A stretch of 64,000 nt of DNA from an uncultured Actinomycetes bacterium (GCA_937863385.1 CALMBW010000002.1:62001-126000), one strand, 5' to 3'; positions 7,546 to 15,302 are shown, counted from the stretch's first letter. Notes: generated by a model from the letters alone, not told the origin. A program made the numbers and translations.

Positions 7546-8457
7546 ATGCACACCGAAGACCGAACCGCTGCCAAGATCACGGACACTCTCCCTTCCTGGG
7601 CTCCGTGGGCGTTGCTGTGGATGGGGATGGCGGCAGCGTCTTTCGCGGCGCCTCTGATCCGCTACACCGCTGAAGACTCGGCGCTTGCGGTTTCCTTCTG
7701 GCGGTGCTTCGCGGGTGCTGCCATCCTGGCCCCCTTCGCCTGGCCGAGCCTGCGTAAGCGTACGAAGCGAGAGCTTGTCCCTTCGAGCGTCGCCGGCCTC
7801 TTCTTGGCGGCTCACTTCGCGTCGTGGATCGCGTCTGTGAACATGACCTCTGTAGCAGCTTCCGTGCTGCTGGTGTCGCTGGCTCCGATCTTCGTTGCAG
7901 CGATCGCCCCACGCGTCCTCAACGAGAAGCTGAGTCCTATCGGGTGGGTCGGCATCGGCTTGTCACTTCTCGGCACGGTGATCATCAGTGGGGGAGATTT
8001 CGCCGGCACGTCGATGTCGGGCAACGTTCTTGCGATCGTCGGTGGAGCGACGGCGGGGTACTACGTGCTCGCCGGGCAGATATCGCGACGCCACCTGGGC
8101 ATCCTCGAGTACGCGGTCGTGGCCTACTCGGTTGCCGGGGTGGTCCTTTTCATCACGTGCATGATCGTCGGGGTCGACCTGTGGGGGTACGAGCCCAAGA
8201 TGTGGTGGGCGATAGCGGGATTGGTGATCGGTCCACAGCTTCTTGGCCATACGGTTATCAATCTGGTGCTCTCAGACATCGACGCCACGAGCGTAGCGGT
8301 CACGATCATGGCCGAGCCCATCATCGCCATCGCACTCGCGGTAGTGCTATTCGACGAAGTGCCGACGTGGCTGCTTTATCCGGGTGGTGCCCTCATCCTG
8401 GTGGGTGTTTACATCGTGACCGTTGCGCGCAAGGCTATCGAGCCGTTCCCGGAATGA
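7546..8457 (+). CDS. EamA/DMT-family transporter
   Basis: The 303-residue protein has about ten hydrophobic helices in two repeated EamA halves (about 15-145 and 160-295), the fold of drug/metabolite transporters that move amino acids, sugars or other metabolites across the membrane. The specific substrate cannot be inferred. A -10 box 7 bases upstream sets the ATG. Its stop overlaps the start of the FolP2-type gene (ATGA), so the two are coupled. Confidence 0.9.
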   Translation: MHTEDRTAAKITDTLPSWAPWALLWMGMAAASFAAPLIRYTAEDSALAVSFWRCFAGAAILAPFAWPSLRKRTKRELVPSSVAGLFLAAHFASWIASVNMTSVAASVLLVSLAPIFVAAIAPRVLNEKLSPIGWVGIGLSLLGTVIISGGDFAGTSMSGNVLAIVGGATAGYYVLAGQISRRHLGILEYAVVAYSVAGVVLFITCMIVGVDLWGYEPKMWWAIAGLVIGPQLLGHTVINLVLSDIDATSVAVTIMAEPIIAIALAVVLFDEVPTWLLYPGGALILVGVYIVTVARKAIEPFPE

Positions 8458-9311
8458 ATCTCAAGCACGCTCGCGGCGTACTCAGCTCGGATGCCTGCGT
8501 CGTGATGGGGATCGTGAACCGGACTCCCGATTCGTTCTACGACGGTGGGCGTATGGGGCTCGATGCCTCGGTGGCTCACGCTCTTGCATTGGTCGAACAA
8601 GGTGCCGCGGTGCTCGACCTGGGGGCCGTGAAGGCGGGGCCGGGCGCTGCGGTTTCGCTAGAGCAGGAGATGGAGAGGCTCTTGCCGCTGGTGCAAGCTC
8701 TTGCCGAAGTCACCGAGACCCCGCTTTCCGTCGAGACATCCCGCCCCGAAGTGGCAGCCGCTGCCGTCGCGGCCGGGGCATCCATCGTCAATGACGTGAG
8801 CGCCCTCGCCGATGCCGGGCTCGCCCAAGCGTGTGCACAAACCGGAGCTGCACTGATCTTGATGCACAACGGAGGCCAGCTTAGAGGCCGCCCCCGCTCG
8901 CAGACCTACGCGGACGTTTCGGCCGAGGTTCGGGACTCGTTGCTGGAGATGGTGGAACGAGCGGTGGCAACAGGCGTTCCCACGGATGCCGTGATGATCG
9001 ACCCCGGACTCGACTTCGGCAAGAACACCTTCCATTCGCTTGCTTTGATGCGAGAGCTTCCGGTGTTGGTCGACACCGGACTTCCCGTACTGATCGCCGC
9101 CTCACGCAAGGACGTGATCGGTGAGACCTTGGACCTTCCGGTCGGTGAACGTCTCGAAGGCTCCCTGGCCCTAGCGGTCCTCGCGGCATCGGCCGGAGCG
9201 GCGATGGTCAGGGTGCACGACGTGGCGTCGACCGCCCGGGCGGTACGGATGGCGGAAGCGGTTGCGGGCAGGGCTCTGCCGCTGAGCCCGGTCCGGGGCC
9301 TGTGGGATTAG
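8454..9311 (+). CDS. dihydropteroate synthase paralogue of the FolP2 type
   Basis: The 285-residue TIM-barrel protein resembles dihydropteroate synthase but follows the mycobacterial FolP2 variant at key loops: GIVNRTPDSFYDGG instead of GILNVTPDSFSDGG, DLGAVKAGPGA instead of the ESTRPGA pterin/pABA loop, and DFGKNTFHSL instead of GFGKTxxxN. M. tuberculosis FolP2 is reported to lack dihydropteroate synthase activity, so the role here is uncertain. No other folate genes are nearby. ATGA overlap with the EamA transporter gene suggests a shared substrate or pathway (inference). Confidence 0.85.
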   Translation: MNLKHARGVLSSDACVVMGIVNRTPDSFYDGGRMGLDASVAHALALVEQGAAVLDLGAVKAGPGAAVSLEQEMERLLPLVQALAEVTETPLSVETSRPEVAAAAVAAGASIVNDVSALADAGLAQACAQTGAALILMHNGGQLRGRPRSQTYADVSAEVRDSLLEMVERAVATGVPTDAVMIDPGLDFGKNTFHSLALMRELPVLVDTGLPVLIAASRKDVIGETLDLPVGERLEGSLALAVLAASAGAAMVRVHDVASTARAVRMAEAVAGRALPLSPVRGLWD

Positions 9312-9355
9312 GGGGAAGTGCTTGAGAATGCCCCGCCACGGTTCGGCGAGCCTGG

Positions 9356-9361
9356 TAGCGT
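9356..9361 (+). promoter_or_regulatory. leaderless -10 box for the response regulator
   Basis: TAGCGT followed by 7 bases and the ATG at 9369. Confidence 0.5.
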
Positions 9362-9368
9362 CTCGCTG

Positions 9369-9740
9369 ATGCCTAAGACAGTTCTGATCGTCGAAGACGA
9401 AGAAGCCGTCAGGGAGCTCGAGAAGTTCATCCTCGAGGCCGAGGGCTATGAGGTCATGGAGGCCAGAGATGGTCTCGAGGGGCTGGCCAAGGCCGAGTTC
9501 AAGAAGCCCGATCTGATCCTTCTGGACCTCATGATGCCGGACGTCTCCGGTGGGCGGATGTTCGATGAGATGCAGGAACATCCGGCGACCGCGGGTATCC
9601 CGATCATCGTCGTCACAGGCAAGCCGGACGCGCACGAGATCTTCGATGACCAGATCGGTCAGAAGAATGTCGTCATGAAGCCGTTCGAAGCAGATGCCCT
9701 GCTCGATCGGATCCGTGACCATATCGGCGACCCGGACTGA
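9369..9740 (+). CDS. single-domain response regulator (CheY-like)
   Basis: The 123 residues form one receiver domain: acidic pair in IVEDEEA, phosphorylated Asp in LILLDLMMPDVSG, Thr/Ser switch in IVVTGK, and Lys in VVMKPFEA. There is no output domain, so it probably works by protein contact or as a phosphorelay intermediate. It is 3 bases upstream of the prepilin peptidase gene. No kinase is adjacent. Confidence 0.9.
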   Translation: MPKTVLIVEDEEAVRELEKFILEAEGYEVMEARDGLEGLAKAEFKKPDLILLDLMMPDVSGGRMFDEMQEHPATAGIPIIVVTGKPDAHEIFDDQIGQKNVVMKPFEADALLDRIRDHIGDPD

Positions 9741-9743
9741 AAC

Positions 9744-10514
9744 TTGTTTGAGGTTGCGGCAGCCCTGATGGGGCTGTTGTTCGGAAGTTTCGGCACCGTC
9801 GTCTCCCATCGTGTGCCATTGCGCGAGAACATCGCGACGGGTCGCAGCATGTGTCCGAGCTGCAAGCGACAGATAAAGGCCCACGAGAACATCCCGGTGC
9901 TCAGCTGGCTGGCGCTACGCGGGCGATGCCCCGGTTGCGGCCAACGGATATCGATCCGGTATCCCTTGACTGAACTCGCCACCTCGGTGTTGTTCTTGCT
10001 TGCAGCGTGGAAGTTCGGTCTCAGCGTGGCAGCGTTCGTCTATGCGGGCTTCTTCTGGGCGCTCGTTGTGCTTACCGTTATCGACCTCGAACACAAGTTG
10101 CTGCCGGACCGCATCGTCTTCCCGCTATTCATCGCGGGATGGGCCGGCTTGATCATCGACGCTCTCGTTCGCGGGCAACCGGGCGATCTGACGCAAGCAG
10201 CCATCGGTGCCGCGATCTTCGGAGGCTTCTTCTATCTGCTTGCGGTCCTGGTGCCCGCCGGCATGGGTGGGGGAGACCTGAAGTTGGCCTTCGTGCTTGG
10301 AACCTTCTTGGGGTATGTGGGGGGCGCCGGGGCGGTGCTGGTCGGGATGTTCCTAAGCTTCTTATCGGGCGGCCTGATCGGAGTGCTCCTCATCGCCTTC
10401 TCGAAAGCCGGACGCAAGACGCAGATCCCGTTCGGGCCGTACCTCGCTTTGGGTACAACGATCGCGGTCTTCGCCGGCGAAAGCCTCAGCGATCTCTACA
10501 TAGGGATGATCTAG
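9744..10514 (+). CDS. prepilin peptidase (type IV leader peptidase, A24)
   Basis: The 256-residue membrane protein has the N-terminal GSFGTVVSHRVPL segment, a four-cysteine zinc motif (CPSCKRQIK and CPGCGQR), and an A24 catalytic core with Asp in TVIDLEHKLLPDRI and GGGD in MGGGDLKLA. It cleaves and usually N-methylates type IV pilin-like precursors at the inner membrane. No pilin, ATPase or assembly genes are in this window. The TTG start at 9744 follows the response-regulator stop directly; ATG 9768 is an alternative. Confidence 0.93.
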   Translation: MFEVAAALMGLLFGSFGTVVSHRVPLRENIATGRSMCPSCKRQIKAHENIPVLSWLALRGRCPGCGQRISIRYPLTELATSVLFLLAAWKFGLSVAAFVYAGFFWALVVLTVIDLEHKLLPDRIVFPLFIAGWAGLIIDALVRGQPGDLTQAAIGAAIFGGFFYLLAVLVPAGMGGGDLKLAFVLGTFLGYVGGAGAVLVGMFLSFLSGGLIGVLLIAFSKAGRKTQIPFGPYLALGTTIAVFAGESLSDLYIGMI

Positions 10515-10526
10515 CAGTAAGCGGGA

Positions 10527-11564
10527 CTACAGGTCGTCTGTTCTGGGCGGGCCCTCGAGCACAGGGACGGGGGTGTCCAAGAAGATCTCTTGTGCCAGAG
10601 CGGCGAGTTGGGGGTCGAAGTGTGAGCCGGAGTACCGGATCACTTCGCGCACGGCTGTTTCGAACGAGACGGGTCGTCGGTAGGGCCGGATCGACGTCAT
10701 GGCGTCGATCACATCGGCGATGGAGAAGATGCGGGCTGCAGCCGGGATCTCGGTACCTGTTAGGGCGTCCGGATAGCCCGACCCATCCCAGCGCTCGTGA
10801 TGGTGCCGCACGACTTGGCTCACCACGTCGGGGAACCCGAGGGGAGCGATGATCCGCTCACCCAGGATCGGGTGCGTGTTCAGGACGCGGCGCTCGGTGT
10901 CGGTAAGCCCGGCCGGTTTGTTGAGGATCGATTCCGGTATCCCGATCTTGCCCACGTCGTGGAGAAGGAAAGCCGCTTCGAGCGATTCCGACGGGAGGGC
11001 CCCTGGAAGTAGCGCCACCCTGGCAAGCTTGATGGCCAACGCTGTAACTCGTTCGGCGTGCCCGCCGGTGTAGGTGTCTTTCAGCTCGAGGGCAGCGGCT
11101 AACGCTCGGGCTGCCCCCATGTGTCCACCACCGGCAAGAGGGTCGATCGAGCGGCCGTGCACAACAGCAGCAGCTGGAGCATCGTAGAAGACCCCGCCTC
11201 GGGCAACGTGAACTATCGAGGTTGCCAGATGCTCGGTGGCAGCGCTGCGGCGGACGTATCCGGCGACCCCGATGTCGAGGGCCTCGGCCGCCGTTCGCTG
11301 ATCGTCGGCGTCCGCGATAACCAAGGTTCGCCGCTGCAGTCCGATGGCCCTGATCATGCGCAGGGGCGAGCATGGGTCGGGTTCACTGGGCGATGTGATG
11401 ACTATGACGACGTCGATCTCCGAACCGATCTCACCAAGAGCAGAGGGCGAAACGTCGCGGGGCACGAAGATCTGAGAAGAGCGATCCGCGAGCGCTTCGG
11501 ATATCTCCAGCCAGGCGGCGCTATCGCCGCCTATCAGCACCAGTCGAAGTGTCTTGTCATCCAT
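10527..11564 (-). CDS. HD-GYP cyclic-di-GMP phosphodiesterase with degenerate receiver domain
   Basis: The 345-residue protein has an N-terminal receiver-like domain (about 1-135) without a clear acidic triad or phospho-Asp, then an HD-GYP domain (about 145-330) with HDVGKIGIPESIL, HPILGERI and HHERWDGSGYPD, so the HD and GYP signatures are both present. HD-GYP enzymes hydrolyse cyclic di-GMP to pGpG/GMP. It is the last gene of a three-gene operon with a GGDEF protein, and its ATG overlaps the stop of the response regulator before it. Confidence 0.93.
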   Translation of the reverse strand: MDDKTLRLVLIGGDSAAWLEISEALADRSSQIFVPRDVSPSALGEIGSEIDVVIVITSPSEPDPCSPLRMIRAIGLQRRTLVIADADDQRTAAEALDIGVAGYVRRSAATEHLATSIVHVARGGVFYDAPAAAVVHGRSIDPLAGGGHMGAARALAAALELKDTYTGGHAERVTALAIKLARVALLPGALPSESLEAAFLLHDVGKIGIPESILNKPAGLTDTERRVLNTHPILGERIIAPLGFPDVVSQVVRHHHERWDGSGYPDALTGTEIPAAARIFSIADVIDAMTSIRPYRRPVSFETAVREVIRYSGSHFDPQLAALAQEIFLDTPVPVLEGPPRTDDL

Positions 11565-12022
11565 CAGATCGTCGGCATCCCCATGCGTTCTAGTCGTGAC
11601 GCGCGCTCGACCGACCCGAGCCGTCGCGCCTCGCGTTCCGAGTGAGTCATGGCTATCAATTCCTCCAACAGGTGAGCCAGAGCGACGGGGGAGAAGGGCT
11701 TGGTTACATGGGCGTGGGCGCCCAGTTTGAATGCGCGCAGCGCGGCTTGTGGGCTGTTGCGAGCGGAGAGGACGACGATGGCGAGGTCCTTGGTCGACCT
11801 GTCGCGAAGCTGTTTGAGGACCTCCATGCCGTCACCTCCGGGCATGATCAGATCCAAGACGATGGCATGCCACTCCTGATCGGACAGAAGGTTCAGGGCT
11901 TCTTCCCCGGAGGACGCTTCGCCGAAGTCGATACCTACCAAGCCCAGGTTCAGGCCGACGACGGTCCGGATATCGGCATCGTCGTCACAGACGAGCACGC
12001 GGGGGTTCCGAACGTCGCTCAT
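11564..12022 (-). CDS. response regulator receiver protein
   Basis: The 152 residues hold a receiver domain (about 6-120) with VCDDDAD, phospho-Asp in IVLDLIMPGGDG and Lys in VTKPFSP, then a charged helical tail (about 125-152) with no DNA-binding motif. It overlaps the genes on both sides by a few bases, so it is translated together with the GGDEF and HD-GYP proteins and probably passes a signal between them. Confidence 0.9.
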   Translation of the reverse strand: MSDVRNPRVLVCDDDADIRTVVGLNLGLVGIDFGEASSGEEALNLLSDQEWHAIVLDLIMPGGDGMEVLKQLRDRSTKDLAIVVLSARNSPQAALRAFKLGAHAHVTKPFSPVALAHLLEELIAMTHSEREARRLGSVERASRLERMGMPTI

Positions 12023-13176
12023 GGGTCCCCCGGGGGTGAAACGTCTTGCATCTCGCCGATGCGACCGGCGAGATCACGGAAATTGCTGCGTACGTAATCG
12101 CCCAAACGCAGCTCAGGTGAGACGTTCAGCTTTCGCCGGATGCGTGCCTTGTGGCTTCGAACCGTGCCCGGCCTGATCCCCATCCGGGCGGCGATGTCTT
12201 GTTCGGTTCGACGGTCGGCAAGAAGCGCGAGCACCATCCATTCGCGCTCGGTCAGATCACCGGCCAGCGCATCCGCAGAGAGCCCATGACGACGTGGGTC
12301 GTCGGAACGCCACACTTGATCGCCGCCTGACTCCTTGGCCCTGAACAGCGCGATCTCAGCCTTCGCAACTACCTCCTCGGGGGTGCGCCCCGAGGTCAGC
12401 TCCGCCACTGCGATGGAGCAGGTGAGTGGAGCGGCGGCGGGCATCGACGCGGCGATCTCTCGACGGCATCTCTCGGCCGCGAGATATGCCGTTCCGACCT
12501 CAGCATCGGGGAGGATCACAGCGAACTCGTCACCCGAGTAGCGGAACACCACGTCTGAAACGCGCAAGCTGTCGGTTAGCGCCTGGGCGACACGCTTCAG
12601 CAGCATGTCACCGGCCACCTGACCGTGAGCTGCGTTGAACCCCGTCATCCCATCTAGGTCGACCAAAAGGATAGAGAGCTCGGAACCTATCCGCCGAGCG
12701 CGCGCAACCTCTTGAGCAAGGCGCTTCTCGAAAGCTGATCGATCGGGCAAGCCCGTCACCGGGTCGTCCCGTTTACTTTGCGCGTCGTCATGTTTCGCCT
12801 TGGAGCGAGCGGCGGCGGCGACCCGGGCGATGAATTCATCGGTGTCCGCAGGTTTGCTTATGTAGTCGATCGCACCGCCCTCGATACCTTTCGCTTTGTC
12901 GTTAGGGGATCCGAGTGCCGAAAGGAAGATGACCGGGATGTCGCGGGAGCCAGGGTCACTGGAGAGCCGTTCGAGCACGGTGGCTCCGTCCATCTCCGGC
13001 ATCATCATGTCCAGGAGGATCACGTCGGGCGCGTCGCGCCGGACCTCTTCGAGGGCTTCGGGGCCGCTACCTACCGTTCTTACGTGGAACCTGTGCCGCA
13101 GTTGGATCTCGGCGAGCGCCCTCAGATCCTCGTCGTCATCGACGACAAGTACGACCGGCTTCTGATTCGAACCGAT
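12019..13176 (-). CDS. REC-GGDEF-HTH protein: diguanylate cyclase fused to a LuxR-type DNA-binding domain
   Basis: The 385-residue protein has a receiver domain (about 6-125: LVVDDDED, VILLDMMMPEMDG, SKPADTDE), a GGDEF domain (about 140-300) with SGDEF in place of GGDEF and an RxxD inhibitory site (RVSD) exactly five residues before it, and a C-terminal LuxR/GerE-type helix-turn-helix (about 315-370: LTEREWMVLALLADRRTEQD). It would link phosphorylation, cyclic-di-GMP synthesis and transcription. No ATG, GTG or TTG exists between the in-frame TGA at 13198-13200 and the receiver domain; ATC at 13176, 7 bases after AGGAG, is the best start. GTG 13023 would cut the receiver domain in half. Confidence 0.85.
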   Translation of the reverse strand: MGSNQKPVVLVVDDDEDLRALAEIQLRHRFHVRTVGSGPEALEEVRRDAPDVILLDMMMPEMDGATVLERLSSDPGSRDIPVIFLSALGSPNDKAKGIEGGAIDYISKPADTDEFIARVAAAARSKAKHDDAQSKRDDPVTGLPDRSAFEKRLAQEVARARRIGSELSILLVDLDGMTGFNAAHGQVAGDMLLKRVAQALTDSLRVSDVVFRYSGDEFAVILPDAEVGTAYLAAERCRREIAASMPAAAPLTCSIAVAELTSGRTPEEVVAKAEIALFRAKESGGDQVWRSDDPRRHGLSADALAGDLTEREWMVLALLADRRTEQDIAARMGIRPGTVRSHKARIRRKLNVSPELRLGDYVRSNFRDLAGRIGEMQDVSPPGDP

Positions 13177-13193
13177 TGGATCTCTCCTCTCCC
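13174..13193 (-). promoter_or_regulatory. strong ribosome site in front of an ATC codon
   Basis: On the minus strand the purine run GGGAGAGGAGAG (13193-13182) contains AGGAG at 13188-13184, 7 bases before ATC at 13176-13174. It is the only well-spaced candidate start for the REC-GGDEF-HTH frame. Confidence 0.5.
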
Positions 13194-13289
13194 GTCCTCA
13201 TAAGTCTTTCCGACCCCGGTGGGCTTTTGTATGAACCGTTGGAGCTAACTCGGATAGCAGAGATGGGCTAGTTCTCCAAGAACATCAAA

Positions 13290-13313
13290 GGGTCGTTCCC
13301 TGCGGAACGATCC
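13290..13313. promoter_or_regulatory. inverted repeat, possible operator upstream of the DUF5319 gene
   Basis: GGGTCGTTCC and GGAACGATCC form a 10-base inverted repeat with one mismatch and a 4-base spacer. It covers the expected -35 region of the promoter whose -10 is at 13319, in the divergent region shared with the REC-GGDEF-HTH operon. A regulator could bind here; which one is unknown. Confidence 0.4.
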
Positions 13314-13318
13314 CCGAC

Positions 13319-13324
13319 TAACAT
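13319..13324 (+). promoter_or_regulatory. leaderless -10 box for the DUF5319 gene
   Basis: TAACAT, then 7 bases, then ATG at 13332. This favours 13332 over the in-frame ATG at 13323, which overlaps the box. Confidence 0.5.
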
Positions 13325-13331
13325 GGGCGCG

Positions 13332-13793
13332 ATGGAAGACGAGATGGAGCCATTTGAGGACGACCAAGAGCTTGACAACGACGAGCGGGAGCTCCTTCAG
13401 CAGGATCTCGTCGACGTCCAAACCCTGAAGTCGCTGCTCAGCCCCAGGGGGATCAAGGGGACCGTCTTCTACTGCCCCGATTGCAGTGAGGACCACTATC
13501 TAACCTGGGACCTGTTGACCAGCAACCTGGCGGAACTTCTCTCTCAGGGCGAATCGCCTATCCACGAGCCGGCGTTCGAGCCCGACCCGGACGAGTACGT
13601 CGGCTGGGATTACGCACGCGGCTATCTCGATGGATACACCTCGTACGAGTCCGAGGAGCTCGCCGAGCTTGCGGGTCGTATCGCAAGTGACCTCGGGGCT
13701 GCCGGTTGGAAAACGAGCGACGTCAAAGGTTTCTTGGCGAGGGTTGGTCTCGACGGTGCCATCCGGCCCGACGGTGGTGGCGCCGGCACATGA
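13332..13793 (+). CDS. DUF5319 family protein
   Basis: The 153-residue acidic protein matches the actinobacterial DUF5319 pattern: an acidic N-terminus with paired Asp/Glu, a CPDC pair (GTVFYCPDCSEDHYLTWD), then HEPAFEPDPDEYVGWDYARG. A C-terminal extension (about 105-153) is helical. Function of the family is unknown. Its stop overlaps the ATG of the ParA gene (ATGA), and this starts a chain of overlapping genes. Confidence 0.8.
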   Translation: MEDEMEPFEDDQELDNDERELLQQDLVDVQTLKSLLSPRGIKGTVFYCPDCSEDHYLTWDLLTSNLAELLSQGESPIHEPAFEPDPDEYVGWDYARGYLDGYTSYESEELAELAGRIASDLGAAGWKTSDVKGFLARVGLDGAIRPDGGGAGT

Positions 13794-14551
13794 CGCGAAC
13801 CATCGCGTTCGCCAACCAGAAGGGTGGGGTTGCAAAGACCACAAGCACGGTCAGTGTTGCGGTCGCGCTGGCCGAGATCGGTCGCAAGGTGCTGGTCGTC
13901 GATATGGATCCTCAGGGCGCGCTCAGTTACTCGCTTGGGATCGACCCGGACAACCTCGACATCACCGTCAACGATGTGTTGGTGCGCAGGGCCCCGATAG
14001 CAGATGTTGTTATCACCCGCGAAGTGGATGTGGTCCCAGCCAACATCGATCTAGCGGGCACCGAAGCCATCCTTCTTGCAAAGACGGGCCGCGAGTACGC
14101 ACTTCAGCGTGCTCTGCGCGAGATCGACGGCCGGTACGACTACGTCTTGATCGACTGCCCGCCTTCACTGGGGATCTTGACCATCAACTCTTTGACCGCA
14201 GCCCAAGAGGTAGTCGTTCCCCTGCAATGTGAAGCTCTATCGCACAGGGGAGTGGGGCAATTGGTCGAGACGATGGGTGACATCCGCCACTTCACCAATC
14301 CCGATCTAAGGATCACCGGTGTGATCGCGACGATGTTCGACGGTCGCACCAAGCACGCCCAGGAGGTTCTCGCAGACGTCGGACACCGCTACGGCATCGA
14401 TGTCTTCGAGCCTCCCGTTCGCAAGACCATCAAGTTCGCGGAGGCTGCGCAGGCCGGCCGTTCGATACTCAGTTTCGCTCCTACTCATCCTGCTGCCGAC
14501 GCGTATCGCGTGATCGCCAGGCGCATCGACCAGATGGAGGCACCGTCGTGA
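13790..14551 (+). CDS. ParA-family ATPase
   Basis: The 253-residue protein has the deviant Walker A motif KGGVAKTT (11-18), Walker A' in VVDMDPQGAL, and Walker B YVLIDCPPSLG. ParA/Soj ATPases drive segregation or positioning of DNA or protein cargo by dynamic binding to the nucleoid. No ParB gene or parS site is nearby, so this looks like an orphan ParA that may position another cargo. It overlaps the genes before and after by 4 bases each. Confidence 0.93.
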   Translation: MTRTIAFANQKGGVAKTTSTVSVAVALAEIGRKVLVVDMDPQGALSYSLGIDPDNLDITVNDVLVRRAPIADVVITREVDVVPANIDLAGTEAILLAKTGREYALQRALREIDGRYDYVLIDCPPSLGILTINSLTAAQEVVVPLQCEALSHRGVGQLVETMGDIRHFTNPDLRITGVIATMFDGRTKHAQEVLADVGHRYGIDVFEPPVRKTIKFAEAAQAGRSILSFAPTHPAADAYRVIARRIDQMEAPS

Positions 14552-14784
14552 CCGAAGAGATGCCGGACCGCTATGCCTTGTACAGCGCGTCCGAGCCCAA
14601 GGGGCTCTCGTGCACCGTTGAATGCTCTGCTTGCCGGGAGGAAACGAGGGTCTCCTATATCGAGCTCGCGGCCCTCATGTTCCCCATCCATTTCCATCTT
14701 CCATTGCTGCGCTATCACAGCTCGTGGTTCAAGTGTCCGGCGTGCGGGGAACGGACATGGATGAAGGTCCACCTGAGCAGGTAG
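14548..14784 (+). CDS. small zinc-ribbon protein
   Basis: The 78 residues include two cysteine pairs, CSAC near 26-29 and CPAC near 63-66, the spacing of a zinc ribbon, with a hydrophobic, aromatic stretch between them. GTG start overlaps the ParA stop (GTGA), so it is coupled to ParA and may be an adaptor for it (inference). I do not recognise the family. Confidence 0.7.
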   Translation: MTEEMPDRYALYSASEPKGLSCTVECSACREETRVSYIELAALMFPIHFHLPLLRYHSSWFKCPACGERTWMKVHLSR

Positions 14785-14822
14785 CCTCTACGAACCGACA
14801 CGCGTACTGGAGGGATCCGAAC

Positions 14823-15260
14823 ATGGCGAGAAAGACAGCGGTAAGCAAGCAGACCGCCGAGGCCCGTAAGCAGATCGGCAAGGCCACGGACAGCGCTAAG
14901 ACGCTGGGGCGCAAGGCAACGGAAGCAGCGCGCAAGACCGCCAAGGAAGTCGCCAAGACCCGTGACGCCAAGACCGCTCGCAAGCAGGCGAAGGCTGCTT
15001 CTGGCGCCGTCAAGGTGGCCGCTTCGGCGGGTCTCAAGCTGGCCAAGACCGCGGTCGAGACGGGTCGCAAGAACGCCAAAGGCGTAGCCGGGTCCAAGGA
15101 GATGAAGACGGCTAAGGAGACCGCTCGCAAAGCCGCTCAGGCGACGCGCAAAGCTGCTTCCACGACCACCAAGACGGCCCGCAAGCAGGCCGGTGACTCG
15201 ATCGCTAAGGCCCGCAAGCAGGCCTCCAAGACCGTCAAGAAGGCCAAGAAGTCCCGCTAG
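14823..15260 (+). CDS. Lys/Ala-rich histone H1-like DNA-binding protein
   Basis: The 145-residue protein is almost entirely Lys, Ala, Arg and Thr in loose repeats of the AARKTAKE / ARKQA / KTAK type, without aromatic residues, like the basic tails of mycobacterial HupB and histone H1-like proteins. It should coat or compact DNA without sequence specificity. It lacks a folded HU domain. GGAGGG lies 9 bases before the ATG. It follows the ParA gene set on the same strand with a 38-base gap. Confidence 0.75.
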   Translation: MARKTAVSKQTAEARKQIGKATDSAKTLGRKATEAARKTAKEVAKTRDAKTARKQAKAASGAVKVAASAGLKLAKTAVETGRKNAKGVAGSKEMKTAKETARKAAQATRKAASTTTKTARKQAGDSIAKARKQASKTVKKAKKSR

Positions 15261-15302
15261 AGATAAGGCTTCGTAAACCTAATAAAGCGGTTCGAGCGGG
15301 CC

